Positions 9,141-17,827 are shown, numbered from the stretch's first letter. The stretch: DNA of 64,000 bases from Pilosibacter fragilis (GCF_032490495.1 NZ_JAVYJB010000008.1:1-64000); one strand, 5' to 3'. The notes: generated from the sequence alone by a model not told the origin. Program-made: numbers and translations.

Positions 9141-9983
9141 ATGACAGGAATTCGGAAAAAGAATAAGATCCTGGGCTTTATTTTTGCCGTGCTTGCGGTA
9201 TGGATGGTGATATTTCAAAATCCGTCCTACGCGGCACAGCGGTGCAGCCTGAATGTAAAAACAGAACAGGCCGGAATGACGGTATATCTCTATCGGGTTG
9301 CAGAAAAACAGGCGGGTGTCTATGTACTGAATGAGAATTTTCAGGCTTCCGGCGCGGATGTTTCCGGAGGAGGCTCCAGAGAGGCTGCGATCACTCTGAC
9401 AAATTTTGTGAAGGCGCAGGGGACCCAGCCTTACCGGACCGGAACGGGAAGCGGAAAACATGTGTTTTTTCGGAATCTTCCGGATGGAGAGGCTCTCTAC
9501 CTTGTGACGGGGGATCCGCTGACCGTTGGCGGCAAGACCTACATTCCGGCACCGGTTCTCGTGGAAGCGGGCGGTGCCGCGGCGGAAGCAGATATCAAGT
9601 GTGATATTGAAGAACCGGAAAACCCGACAAACCCAACGGAACCCACAAACCCGACGGATCCATCGAATCCGACCTCTCCGACCCGTTATTATGATGACAG
9701 CGATGATGACGACTGGGATCCGACTCCGAATAAGAAGCCGACTATCACAACAGCGGCTGACGAGACGGTGACGATCACAGATGCGGAGACACAGTCGGAA
9801 ACCAGAGTGGAGGAGAGTACGGCAGAGAGTGAAACAGAGACATCTACGGAGACAACCGTGGAGAACGAAAAGAAGCTTCCCCAGACAGGACAGCTGTGGT
9901 GGCCGGTAGGGATCCTGCTCTCCGCAGGCGCGGTCCTTCTGGCGGCAGGTCTTGTGATGAAAAAGAGAAGTAAAGAAAAATAA
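9141..9983 (+). CDS. LPQTG-anchored pilus-locus surface protein
   Basis: A 280-residue exported protein: signal peptide (about 1-32, ending PSYAAQR), a small beta-rich domain (about 35-155, with FFRNLPDGEALYLVTGD resembling the pilin N1/SpaA-type linkage domains), a threonine/proline spacer with NPT, EPT and DPS repeats (about 157-180), an acidic patch, a T/E-rich stalk and a canonical LPQTG signal with membrane helix and KKRSKEK tail. The stalk suggests that the domain is held away from the wall. Inferred role: minor pilin or pilus base/anchor. It lies 39 bases after the previous gene in the same operon. Its LPQTG signal differs from the VPSTGG of the two other pilins. Confidence 0.7.
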   Translation: MTGIRKKNKILGFIFAVLAVWMVIFQNPSYAAQRCSLNVKTEQAGMTVYLYRVAEKQAGVYVLNENFQASGADVSGGGSREAAITLTNFVKAQGTQPYRTGTGSGKHVFFRNLPDGEALYLVTGDPLTVGGKTYIPAPVLVEAGGAAAEADIKCDIEEPENPTNPTEPTNPTDPSNPTSPTRYYDDSDDDDWDPTPNKKPTITTAADETVTITDAETQSETRVEESTAESETETSTETTVENEKKLPQTGQLWWPVGILLSAGAVLLAAGLVMKKRSKEK

Positions 9984-10013
9984 AAAATTAAAGAGAAACA
10001 TGAGGATACAGAT

Positions 10014-10181
10014 ATGAAAAAGAAAACGCTTCATCCCTCCGGATTTACAAGCAAATGGAGAGCATACTCCAGCACCACAACTCCGCCGACAGAACCGGGA
10101 CGTTATACCATGACAGTCGTTGTCCTTGGCGGTAACTATCTGGCCTCCCCGATCAACCGGTCCTTCCAGATCACGAAGTAG
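10014..10181 (+). pseudogene. Fragment of MBG-type adhesin domain
   Basis: A 55-residue frame with a plausible GAGG ribosome site. It begins MKKKT like an exported protein but has no signal peptide. The rest (PPTEPGRYTMTVVVLGGNYL, then SFQITK) matches the final strand pattern of MBG/bacterial Ig-like domains. The simplest reading is an internal deletion joining the start codon of a lost surface protein to its last domain. It ends the pilus operon. Confidence 0.45.
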
Positions 10182-10198
10182 AACGGCTGAATGGTAAA

Positions 10199-10222
10199 AT
10201 CGCGGGTCCTGTAACCCGCGAT
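10199..10222 (+). terminator. Hairpin ending the pilus operon
   Basis: A perfect 9-bp stem (ATCGCGGGT/ACCCGCGAT) with a 6-base loop but no T tract immediately after. A second perfect 12-bp inverted repeat follows at 10247-10258/10281-10292 (TACGCATCACAT) with AAAAA before and TTTT after, so termination may be shared between them. Confidence 0.6.
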
Positions 10223-10309
10223 CAGGAGACATTCATATGAAAAAAGTACGCATCACATTCCCGTTATCAGATCAATGGCGATGTGATGCGTATTTTAATG
10301 TAAAAAGAA

Positions 10310-10347
10310 TGTGCCCAGGCGGCTCCGTAAGGAACCACCCGGGCACA
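10310..10347 (-). terminator. Terminator of greA-lysS
   Basis: On the minus strand a 13-base GC-rich stem (11 of 13 paired; TGTGCCC/GGGCACA ends) is followed by TTCTTTTT, just downstream of the lysS stop codon. Confidence 0.75.
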
Positions 10348-10363
10348 GTAGATTGTTTCGTTA

Positions 10364-12304
10364 TTAGTACAACTTTGCACCGGCCGGGATTCTGTCATCG
10401 ACCATCAGGAGGTTCAGTCCCTCATGGCCATCTTTCTCATGGACTGCTGAGATCAGCATACCTTCGGAATCGATTCCCATCATCTTTCTCGGCGGAAGGT
10501 TCACAATCGCGATTGCTGTCTTTCCAACCAGCTCTTCCGGCTCGTAATACTCGTGAATACCGCTTAAGATCACGCGGTCCTTGCGCTCTCCGTCGTCCAA
10601 TGTGAACTTCAGGAGTTTCTTGGACTTCGGTACCGCTTCACAGGCTAAAATCTTAACTGCGCGGAAATCGGATTTTGCGAATGTTTCGAAATCAACCATT
10701 TCTTTGAAGATCGGCTCGATCTTAACGTTGGAGAAATCGATCTTCTCAACAGTCTTTGCTGCCGGAGCGGCTACGGAAGACTTGGAAGATTTTTTGTCGG
10801 AATCTAAGGACTTCATTGTCGGGAAGAGCAGTACGTCACGGATCGCCGGGGAGTTTGTAAATAACATAACAAGACGGTCGATACCGTATCCGATACCACC
10901 GGTCGGCGGCATACCGATCTCAAGGGCATTTAAGAAGTCCTCGTCAGTGGTATTTGCCTCGTCATCACCGGCAGCAAGTGCTGCTTCCTGTGCTTTGAAA
11001 CGCTCTCTCTGGTCGATCGGGTCGTTTAACTCGGAGTATGCGTTGCACATCTCACGGGCATAGATATAGAGCTCGAAACGCTCAACCTGCTCCGGGTGAC
11101 CCGGTTTCTTCTTGGTAAGCGGGGAGATCTCGATCGGATGGTCTGTGATGAAGGTCGGCTGGATCAGGTGCTCCTCAACGAATTCCTCGAAGAAGAGGTT
11201 GATGATGTCGCCGCGGACATGACGATCCTCGTAGTGAACGCCCTTCTCATCCGCTAATTTCTTTGCTTCATCAGTTGTCGTGATCTCGTTGAAATCAATA
11301 CCGGTGTATTTCTTGATCGCATCGATCATGGTAAGGCGCTCGAACGGCTTTCCAAGGTCGATCTCGACATCTGCGTACGGAATCGTTGTGGATCCGCAGA
11401 TCTGCTTTGCGATATGACGGAACATATCCTCTGTGAGATCCATCATTCCCTGGTAATCCGTGTATGCCTGATATAACTCCATAAGAGTAAATTCCGGGTT
11501 GTGTCTTGTATCAAGACCTTCATTACGGAATACACGGCCGATCTCGTAAACGCGCTCCATACCGCCGACGATGAGTCTCTTTAAGTAGAGCTCAAGGGAG
11601 ATACGAAGCTTTACATCCTCGTCGAGAGCGTTATAGTGTGTCTCGAACGGTCTCGCGGCAGCACCGCCTGCGTTTGCGACGAGCATCGGAGTCTCGACCT
11701 CAAGGAATCCGAGGTCATCTAAGTATCTGCGGATGCAGCTGATGATCTTGGAACGCATAACGAATGTCTTCTTAACGTCCTCGTTCATGATCAGGTCAAC
11801 GTATCTCTGACGGTAACGGGTATCTGTGTTTGTAAGTCCGTGGTACTTCTCCGGAAGGATCTGTAAGCTCTTGGAGAGAAGTGTTACGGAATGGGCATGA
11901 ACAGAGATCTCGCCCATCTTTGTTGTGAATACAAAGCCCTTGATGCCGACGATATCGCCGATATCCATTCTCTTGAAGTCTTTGTAGGAATCCTCACCGA
12001 GGTCATCGCGGCATACATAGCACTGGATGTTGCCCTTGAGATCCTGGACGTTGCAGAAGGAAGCTTTACCCATGACACGCTTGGACATAATACGTCCTGC
12101 GATGGAAACTTCCTTTCCGTCATATTCTGCGTAATGATCCTTGATATCTGCGCTGTGAGCTGTCTGATCATATTTTGTGATCTGGAACGGGTCTCTGCCC
12201 TCTGTCTGTAACTCAGAAAGCTTCTCGCGGCGCACCTTTAAGAGCTGGTGGATATCCTGCTCTTTTGCATTTGCATTCTTGTTCTGATTCTGCTGTTCAG
12301 CCAC
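10364..12304 (-). CDS. lysS: Lysyl-tRNA synthetase, class II, with C-terminal tRNA-binding domain
   Basis: Charges tRNA-Lys with lysine in the cytoplasm. In the 646 residues: an OB-fold anticodon-binding domain (about 55-160, VSIAGRIMSKRVMGKASF), the class II catalytic core with motif 2 (FRNEGLDTRHNPEFTLMELY) and motif 3 (GIGYGIDRLVMLFTN). After a lysine/serine/alanine linker (about 505-530) there is an extra EMAP/MetRS-beta-like tRNA-binding domain (DFRAVKILACEAVPKSKK, then LPPRKMMGIDSEGMLIS). LysRS is normally about 490-510 residues. This fusion is familiar in Lachnospiraceae and probably increases tRNA affinity. Second gene of an operon behind greA. Confidence 0.95.
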   Translation of the reverse strand: MAEQQNQNKNANAKEQDIHQLLKVRREKLSELQTEGRDPFQITKYDQTAHSADIKDHYAEYDGKEVSIAGRIMSKRVMGKASFCNVQDLKGNIQCYVCRDDLGEDSYKDFKRMDIGDIVGIKGFVFTTKMGEISVHAHSVTLLSKSLQILPEKYHGLTNTDTRYRQRYVDLIMNEDVKKTFVMRSKIISCIRRYLDDLGFLEVETPMLVANAGGAAARPFETHYNALDEDVKLRISLELYLKRLIVGGMERVYEIGRVFRNEGLDTRHNPEFTLMELYQAYTDYQGMMDLTEDMFRHIAKQICGSTTIPYADVEIDLGKPFERLTMIDAIKKYTGIDFNEITTTDEAKKLADEKGVHYEDRHVRGDIINLFFEEFVEEHLIQPTFITDHPIEISPLTKKKPGHPEQVERFELYIYAREMCNAYSELNDPIDQRERFKAQEAALAAGDDEANTTDEDFLNALEIGMPPTGGIGYGIDRLVMLFTNSPAIRDVLLFPTMKSLDSDKKSSKSSVAAPAAKTVEKIDFSNVKIEPIFKEMVDFETFAKSDFRAVKILACEAVPKSKKLLKFTLDDGERKDRVILSGIHEYYEPEELVGKTAIAIVNLPPRKMMGIDSEGMLISAVHEKDGHEGLNLLMVDDRIPAGAKLY

Positions 12305-12401
12305 TTTTCTATTTCTCCTTCACTGTAGTCTTTGTGTATGATCGATACGGTCGTGTACAGAATTTTCAGTCCGGAAGCTTCCCGTCTGTACACGGCGGCG
12401 A

Positions 12402-12884
12402 TCAATCGACTCTTTTAATATCGAGTACCTTATACTGGATAACTCCGGACTGTGTCTCAACGTCAACAACGTCACCAACGCGTTTTCCGATCAGCGCGTG
12501 TCCGACCGGGGACTCGTTGGAGATCTTATTCTCAAGGCTGTTTGCCTCTGTGGAACCAACGAGCTTGAATTCCATCTCCTCGTCGAAATCGACATCGTAA
12601 ACCTTTACGATACATCCGACGTTGATCTTGTCAAGGTTTACCTCGTCCTCAACAACGACCTCCGCGTTCTTTAACAGCTTCTCGAGCTCTTCGATTCTTA
12701 ACTCAATATCTCTCTGCTCGTCTTTCGCAGCATCGTACTCGGCGTTCTCGGATAAGTCTCCCTGTTCTCTTGCCTCTTTGATCTTCTGGGCAATCTCACG
12801 ACGGCGGTTTACTTTCAGATCCTGAAGCTCATCCTCGTATTTTTTCAGTCCTGCATAAGTTAAAATATGTTTCTTATCAGCCAT
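12402..12884 (-). CDS. greA: Transcription elongation factor GreA
   Basis: A 160-residue protein of normal GreA length. It rescues backtracked RNA polymerase by stimulating transcript cleavage. The N-terminal coiled coil that enters the secondary channel is visible (about 10-75, with the acidic tip region SENAEYDAAKDEQRDIELRI), followed by the FKBP-like C-terminal domain (ISNESPVGHALIGKRVGDVV). It is first in an operon with lysS (97-base gap), a common arrangement in clostridia, and is served by the consensus promoter at 12954-12982. Confidence 0.95.
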   Translation of the reverse strand: MADKKHILTYAGLKKYEDELQDLKVNRRREIAQKIKEAREQGDLSENAEYDAAKDEQRDIELRIEELEKLLKNAEVVVEDEVNLDKINVGCIVKVYDVDFDEEMEFKLVGSTEANSLENKISNESPVGHALIGKRVGDVVDVETQSGVIQYKVLDIKRVD

Positions 12885-12953
12885 GACGTCTTACCTTTCT
12901 TATTGTTTCGGGGCAGAATGACCCTTTATAATTTTTAGCTTTACATTCTCTGT

Positions 12954-12982
12954 ATTATAGCGTGAACACTGGGGATTGTCAA
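12954..12982 (-). promoter_or_regulatory. Consensus sigma-A promoter for greA-lysS
   Basis: On the minus strand TTGACA (12977-12982) and TATAAT (12954-12959) are separated by 17 bases: a perfect consensus promoter about 70 bases before the greA start. Apart from this and the next promoter, I see nothing else in the greA/13212 spacer. Confidence 0.85.
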
Positions 12983-13141
12983 GAAGACGAAAGGCTTTGT
13001 TTTTGAGGATTTTCACGGTATCTTTTGATAAAAAATGACTCGTATGGACAGAGGCTGCATCTTATTAGGAAGAAACAGAAAACAGGGAAAGGACAGGAAA
13101 TAACAGACAAGGCAAAAACAGGAATAATTACTGATATTTAC

Positions 13142-13170
13142 TTGATATCCTATCCGCGCTATGCTATAAT
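13142..13170 (+). promoter_or_regulatory. Promoter for small ORF at 13212
   Basis: TTGATA (13142-13147), a 17-base spacer and TATAAT (13165-13170), 42 bases upstream of the start codon. Confidence 0.75.
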
Positions 13171-13211
13171 CAGGTTGATCAAAAATATTTATGAGAAAGG
13201 AAGTTACCAAT

Positions 13212-13430
13212 ATGCAGTACGCGATTGCACATTTAGATCAGGACGGCAACGGAGATTCCGACAAGAATCCATATATTTCCGTAGATTTTGAAAATAACCT
13301 TGAGTCATGTCTTGAGGCGGCAAATATGATGGAGGATGAGGGATATAAGGAGATCACACCGTTTATCCTTGAGGATGAGGGAAAAAGCGGCACTTATACC
13401 TGGGAGTATGTGAGACAGCATTCCATTTAA
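13212..13430 (+). CDS. Small acidic protein of unknown function
   Basis: A 72-residue, strongly acidic cytoplasmic protein. The ATG at 13212 is chosen because AAAGGAAG lies nine bases upstream; an in-frame ATG seven codons earlier sits before that site. The sequence has an HLDQDGNGDSDKNP stretch, which looks like a calcium-loop pattern but is short and unsupported, then EANLE-type helices and a C-terminal TWEYVRQHSI. It has its own consensus promoter and is monocistronic. I do not recognise a named family. Confidence 0.7.
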   Translation: MQYAIAHLDQDGNGDSDKNPYISVDFENNLESCLEAANMMEDEGYKEITPFILEDEGKSGTYTWEYVRQHSI

Positions 13431-13566
13431 ATTTGGAAAAGAGAAATTGGGGAGATCCTGCGGGGCGTGTGAATGCTCTGCGGGGTCTTTTTTGTTGCGA
13501 TGAAGTTGGAAGAGGCTGTCGGCAGCAGGTCCTGTAAGTCTTGTAAGAAGGAAAAGATAGAAAAAC

Positions 13567-13595
13567 TTGACGAACATATGTTCTGAATGTATAAT
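13567..13595 (+). promoter_or_regulatory. SOS-type promoter of the Y-family polymerase operon
   Basis: TTGACG (13567-13572), a 17-base spacer and TATAAT (13590-13595). A LexA-like box CGAACATATGTTCT (13571-13584) overlaps the -35 and spacer; it fits the CGAACRNRYGTTYC consensus at 13 of 14 positions. It is followed by a leader of about 190 bases with no gene. Operator position predicts repression by LexA. Confidence 0.7.
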
Positions 13596-13794
13596 GGAAA
13601 CATAAGATTTTAGGGAGAGAATTGAGTCTGGAATCGAGATAAACCATATTAGGAAAGCCGCAGAGACATTTAGTGGCTATGTATTAGTAAGGGATGTTGG
13701 TGACAGGTTCTGTAGGTTTTTTGGAGTGCTGGAAGATGACAGATAAGACTGAATAAAAGCTAAGACTAAATAACAGAGAAAACGGAGAAAATAT

Positions 13795-14439
13795 ATGAAT
13801 CAGATCAACCGTGAGGATATGCTGGAGCTTACGAGAAGAATGACATTGAAGAGAAACTGCTTTGACCGGATTGCAGGGGCTTATCTGGATAGGGAGGGGT
13901 TTGTAGACGGGACATTTAATAAGAATTTCCGTCAGCTCTCCCTGCCAGATCAGCAGAAGAATCTTGATATCGCGAAGACGATCCCGTTTTCGGAGACGAA
14001 TGTGGCGTTGAAGGAATATGTCTTTTCGGGGGAGGAGAAAAAGCCCGGGAGTGTGTGGCAGCTGCTCTGCGCACTGCGGGAGTGTGAGCTGAAAAACGAT
14101 GCACTGCTTGATATTTTTTATGAAGTGTTTGGGGAAAAATATCCGGCGTCGGGGGATTATGCGGTCTATTTCTTTCACGGGAATTATGATGTTCCGAGAA
14201 AGGCAAAGGATAAGGAAAGCCTCTGGGAATCGGAGGAAGTTTACCGGTTCCTAATCTGTGCGGTGTGCCCGGTGAGCGGAGATTATGAGCCGGGGATGCC
14301 GGTCTGCGGATTTATGTTTCCGGCGTTTAAGGACCGGGGACCGGATAATGGGCGGATTCAGGTGTTTGAAGCGGATCCGGCGCGGCCGCATAGGGATTTT
14401 TTAAATTTGATCTTGCCAGTGAGTGCATATATTTTGTGA
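13795..14439 (+). CDS. DUF4317 family protein
   Basis: A 214-residue protein whose N-terminus (MNQINREDMLELTRRMTLKR) and the IAKTIPFSETNVALKEY region match my recollection of the DUF4317 family in clostridia; the function is unknown. Many relatives are nearly twice as long, so this may be a short form. It is the first gene after the SOS-type promoter and is followed at 47 bases by the Y-family polymerase and then YolD. This suggests, by context only, a role in or after the DNA-damage response. Confidence 0.65.
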   Translation: MNQINREDMLELTRRMTLKRNCFDRIAGAYLDREGFVDGTFNKNFRQLSLPDQQKNLDIAKTIPFSETNVALKEYVFSGEEKKPGSVWQLLCALRECELKNDALLDIFYEVFGEKYPASGDYAVYFFHGNYDVPRKAKDKESLWESEEVYRFLICAVCPVSGDYEPGMPVCGFMFPAFKDRGPDNGRIQVFEADPARPHRDFLNLILPVSAYIL

Positions 14440-14485
14440 AGGTATGTGGGGGAAATGGAAATTGATGTCGGAAGGGAGACGGGCT

Positions 14486-16036
14486 ATGGCGGATAGAATG
14501 AGCAAGATGGATAGATCAAACAGAATTTACGCAGCGATCGATCTGAAGTCATTTTACGCCTCTGTTGAGGTGGTGGATCGAAAACTGGATCCGATGACGA
14601 CGCACCTTGTCGTCGCGGACCGGAGCCGGACATCGAAAACGATCTGCCTTGCGGTATCGCCTTCTTTAAAGGCGTATGGGATTCCCGGACGCGCGCGCCT
14701 CTTTGAGGTGGAGCAGAAGGTGGAAGAGGTGAACCGGGAGAGAAGGCGGCGGGCCCCCGGTGGAAAATTCACGGGAAGTTCCTGTGATGCGGTTGAACTG
14801 ACGAAAAGACCGGATCTTGCGCTGGATTTTATCGCTGCGCCGCCGCAGATGGCCCACTATATGGAGAAAAGTTCACAAATTTACCAGATCTATTTAAAAT
14901 ATGTGGCACCGGAAGATATCCATTCCTATTCGATCGATGAGGTCTTTATCGACCTGACTTCCTATCTTGAGACATACCATATGTCGGCGCATGAGCTGAC
15001 GACACGGATGATCCGGAATGTGCAGAAAGAAACCGGAATTACGGCGACTGCGGGGATCGGAACGAATCTGTACCTTGCAAAGATCGCGATGGATATTATG
15101 GCAAAGCACATCGAACCGGACGCGGACGGAGTGCGTATCGCGGAACTGGATGAGATGAGTTACCGGAGATATCTGTGGGGACACCGTCCGCTGACGGATT
15201 TCTGGCGTGTGGGCCGGGGATACGCGAAAAAACTGGAAGAACGGGGAATCTACACGATGGGGGATATTGCCAGATGCTCCCTCGGAAAGGAAAACGATTA
15301 TTATAACGAAGATCTTCTGTACCGGATGTTCGGTGTCAACGCGGAACTTCTGATCGACCATGCCTGGGGGTATGAGCCGTGTACGATCGCGGATGTCAAG
15401 GCGTACCAGCCGGAAAACCACAGCGTCGGATCCGGGCAGGTTCTTGCCTGTCCATATACCGTCCAGAAGGCAAGGCTCGTCGTGCGGGAGATGGCGGACC
15501 TTTTGGCTCTGGATCTTGTGGAGAAAAAGCTGACAGCGGACCAGGTGGTCTTGACGGTGGGATACGATATCGAAAACCTGACGGATTCAAAACTCAGAAA
15601 GAACTACAACGGGGAGATATCCACGGACCGTTATGGAAGACGGATCCCGAAACACTCCCACGGCTCCAGAAATCTTGGCGGGCAAACTTCCTCCACGAAA
15701 CGGATCACGGAGGCGGTTATGGAGCTCTACGATGAGATCATGAATCCAAAGCTTCTTGTGCGCCGGATCGCGATTTCCGCAAACCATGTGGTCTGTGAGG
15801 GAACGGAACAGAAAGTGCAGGAGTACGAACAGTTGAATCTCTTTACCGATTACGGCACACAGGTGGAGCAGAAAAAGAAGGAAGAGGAAGAATTGGCGCG
15901 GGAAAAACGGATGCAGCAGGCGGTTCTGGAGATCAAGAAAAAGTTCGGAAAGAATGCGGTCTTAAAGGGAATGAATCTGGAAGAGGGCGCGACCGCGGTA
16001 AAGCGGAACAGCCAGATCGGAGGTCACAGGGCATGA
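14486..16036 (+). CDS. Y-family translesion DNA polymerase (UvrX/UmuC-like)
   Basis: Error-prone polymerase for lesion bypass, 516 residues from the ATG at 14486, which has AAGGGAGA six bases upstream (earlier in-frame ATGs at 14444 and 14465 overlap or abut the preceding gene and have poorer sites). Palm motifs: AAIDLKSFYASVE near the N-terminus and YSIDEVFIDLT (catalytic Asp/Glu), then the thumb helix-hairpin-helix TAGIGTNLYLAKIAMDI. The C-terminal little-finger region is followed by a charged tail (YEQLNLFTDYG may be a beta-clamp-binding motif). Its stop overlaps the YolD start by four bases, a Bacillus-type pairing. Confidence 0.9.
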   Translation: MADRMSKMDRSNRIYAAIDLKSFYASVEVVDRKLDPMTTHLVVADRSRTSKTICLAVSPSLKAYGIPGRARLFEVEQKVEEVNRERRRRAPGGKFTGSSCDAVELTKRPDLALDFIAAPPQMAHYMEKSSQIYQIYLKYVAPEDIHSYSIDEVFIDLTSYLETYHMSAHELTTRMIRNVQKETGITATAGIGTNLYLAKIAMDIMAKHIEPDADGVRIAELDEMSYRRYLWGHRPLTDFWRVGRGYAKKLEERGIYTMGDIARCSLGKENDYYNEDLLYRMFGVNAELLIDHAWGYEPCTIADVKAYQPENHSVGSGQVLACPYTVQKARLVVREMADLLALDLVEKKLTADQVVLTVGYDIENLTDSKLRKNYNGEISTDRYGRRIPKHSHGSRNLGGQTSSTKRITEAVMELYDEIMNPKLLVRRIAISANHVVCEGTEQKVQEYEQLNLFTDYGTQVEQKKKEEEELAREKRMQQAVLEIKKKFGKNAVLKGMNLEEGATAVKRNSQIGGHRA

Positions 16037-16455
16037 GTACATGGGAGAAATATCGGGATATGATCGATCTTCCATATCCGGGAGAATCAAAGCATACCCG
16101 GATGCCGGTGAGGGACAGGGCAGCCCAGTTTGCTCCCTTTGCTGCGCTCACCGGATTTGGCGCAGTATTAAAAGAGACGGAACGTATTACAGAAAAGCGG
16201 ATCGAGCTGGATGAATATGAAAAGGAAAAACTGAATGAGAATCTGCGGCTTCTATTGGAAAAACAGGAATCCCGTCCGGAAATCACAGTAACCTTTTTTG
16301 TACCCGATGAAAAGAAGGACGGAGGAGCATATCGGACGATCTCTGGTCATATAAAGAGAGTGGACGAGGAGAGTCATTGTTTGATTTTAGAGGAAGGGGA
16401 AAGAATTCTGCTGGAAGATATTTTTGATCTCGCATTCACTGCTCATGAAAAGTAA
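16033..16455 (+). CDS. YolD-like protein
   Basis: A 140-residue YolD-family protein (RMPVRDRAAQFAPFAALTGF is the family signature). YolD proteins accompany UvrX/YqjW-type Y polymerases in Firmicutes and are thought to be polymerase accessory factors. The ATG overlaps the polymerase stop (ATGA), indicating translational coupling. Confidence 0.85.
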   Translation: MSTWEKYRDMIDLPYPGESKHTRMPVRDRAAQFAPFAALTGFGAVLKETERITEKRIELDEYEKEKLNENLRLLLEKQESRPEITVTFFVPDEKKDGGAYRTISGHIKRVDEESHCLILEEGERILLEDIFDLAFTAHEK

Positions 16456-16498
16456 AGTTAGACGATATAAAAATGTTATGAAATTAACAACAAAATAC

Positions 16499-16527
16499 TT
16501 GCGTTAATAATTTAACAATGATATAAT
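16499..16527 (+). promoter_or_regulatory. Promoter of the alcohol dehydrogenase gene
   Basis: TTGCGT (16499-16504), a 17-base spacer and TATAAT (16522-16527). This leaves an untranslated leader of about 110 bases before the start codon. Confidence 0.75.
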
Positions 16528-16534
16528 GTTTATA

Positions 16535-16640
16535 GAGCTTAGGAAAACGAAGCGTGATTGGTTCTTAGTAAAACCTGTGAAACACAGGTCGGAAACGTGA
16601 GATCCCTGTCTGTAATGACAGAATTGTGAAAGGAGAAGAG
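16535..16640 (+). promoter_or_regulatory. Structured leader of unknown class
   Basis: The leader contains ACCTGTG/CACAGGT (stem with AAA loop, about 16571-16587) and a CTGTC/GACAG stem (about 16606-16622) just before the GAAAGGAG ribosome site. I could not match it to a riboswitch class I know. It might sense a ligand or merely stabilise the message. Confidence 0.35.
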
Positions 16641-16645
16641 AGCGT

Positions 16646-17827
16646 ATGGCAAGATTTACATTACCGAGAGACATTTATCATGGAAAAGGATGTCTGGAAG
16701 AACTGAAGAATCTGAAAGGAAAGAAAGCATTTCTCGTAGTAGGCGGCGGTTCTATGAAACGCCAGGGATTCCTTGACAAGGCTGTTCATTACTTAAAAGA
16801 CGGCGGAATGGAAGTTGAAGTCTTTGAGGGCGTAGAACCGGATCCGTCGGTGGAGACCGTTATGAGAGGCGCGGAAGCGATGCGCAAGTTTGAGCCGGAC
16901 TGGATCGTATCCATGGGCGGCGGATCCCCGATCGATGCGGCGAAGGCGATGTGGGCATTCTATGAGTACCCGGAGACTACATTTGAAGATCTGATTACTC
17001 CGTTCAGTTTCCCGGAGCTGAGACAGAAAGCAAGATTCGCGGCGATTCCGTCCACATCCGGTACAGCTACAGAGGTAACAGCGTTCTCTGTCATCACAAA
17101 CTATCAGACCGGAGTGAAATATCCGCTTGCTGACTTTAATATTACTCCGGATGTTGCGATCGTAGATCCGGATCTCGTGATGGGACTTCCGGTGAAACAG
17201 GTTGCCTATACCGGTATGGATGCCCTGACCCATGCGATCGAGGCGTATGTCTCCACATTAAACGGACCGTTTACGGATCCGCTGGCACTTCAGGCGATCG
17301 AGATGGTTCTGGAATACCTTCCGGCATCTTACAATGGAAATACCCATGCGAGAGAGGAGATGCATTACGCGCAGTGTCTCGCGGGAATGGCATTCTCTAA
17401 TGCGCTTCTTGGAATCGTTCATTCTATGGCCCACAAGACGGGAGCTGCGTTCTCCACCGGACATATTCCGCACGGATGCGCGAACGCAATCTATCTTCCG
17501 TATGTCATCCAGTATAACGCGAAGGATACCGTCGCAGCTGATCGTTACGCGGAGATCGCAAGAAGAATGGGATTAGAGGGAAGATCCAGACAGGCCCTGA
17601 TCAACAGTCTCTGCGCGAAGATCAATGAATTCAATGAGAAGCTGAATATTCCGAAGACACTGAAAGAATTCGGCATCAATGAGGACGAATTTAAGGAGAA
17701 GGTGGACCGTATCGCGGAACTCGCGGTTGGCGATGCATGTACCGGATCGAACCCGAGAGAGATCGATCCTGCGAATATGGCGAAGCTGCTTACCTGCACA
17801 TATTACGGAACTGAAGTTGACTTTTAA
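16646..17827 (+). CDS. Iron-containing alcohol dehydrogenase
   Basis: NAD(P)H-dependent group III (iron-activated) alcohol dehydrogenase, 393 residues, probably reducing aldehydes such as acetaldehyde or butyraldehyde in fermentation. The Rossmann-like N-terminal half has GGGSPIDAAKA (about 92-102) and IPSTSGTATEVTAFSVI. The metal-binding C-terminal half has DALTHAIEAYVS, HSMAHKTGAAF and HIPHGCANAIYLPYV, which supply the Asp/His ligands. It is monocistronic behind its own promoter and leader. Substrate cannot be fixed from sequence. Confidence 0.9.
   Translation: MARFTLPRDIYHGKGCLEELKNLKGKKAFLVVGGGSMKRQGFLDKAVHYLKDGGMEVEVFEGVEPDPSVETVMRGAEAMRKFEPDWIVSMGGGSPIDAAKAMWAFYEYPETTFEDLITPFSFPELRQKARFAAIPSTSGTATEVTAFSVITNYQTGVKYPLADFNITPDVAIVDPDLVMGLPVKQVAYTGMDALTHAIEAYVSTLNGPFTDPLALQAIEMVLEYLPASYNGNTHAREEMHYAQCLAGMAFSNALLGIVHSMAHKTGAAFSTGHIPHGCANAIYLPYVIQYNAKDTVAADRYAEIARRMGLEGRSRQALINSLCAKINEFNEKLNIPKTLKEFGINEDEFKEKVDRIAELAVGDACTGSNPREIDPANMAKLLTCTYYGTEVDF

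Noticed and set aside
8490..10232. Long minus-strand frame of 580 codons opposite the pilin genes
   Set aside because: Arg/Cys/His-rich composition with no domain and no ribosome site; it mirrors the codon bias of the well-supported plus-strand pilin genes.
12350..12402. Further family A element between lysS and greA
   Set aside because: GTGTACAGAATTTTCAGT..CTGTACAC shares a few words with family A but is too short and diverged to count as a copy.
16535..16640. Known riboswitch (ZTP, THF, fluoride or T-box)
   Set aside because: None of the conserved cores I know could be aligned to the leader.
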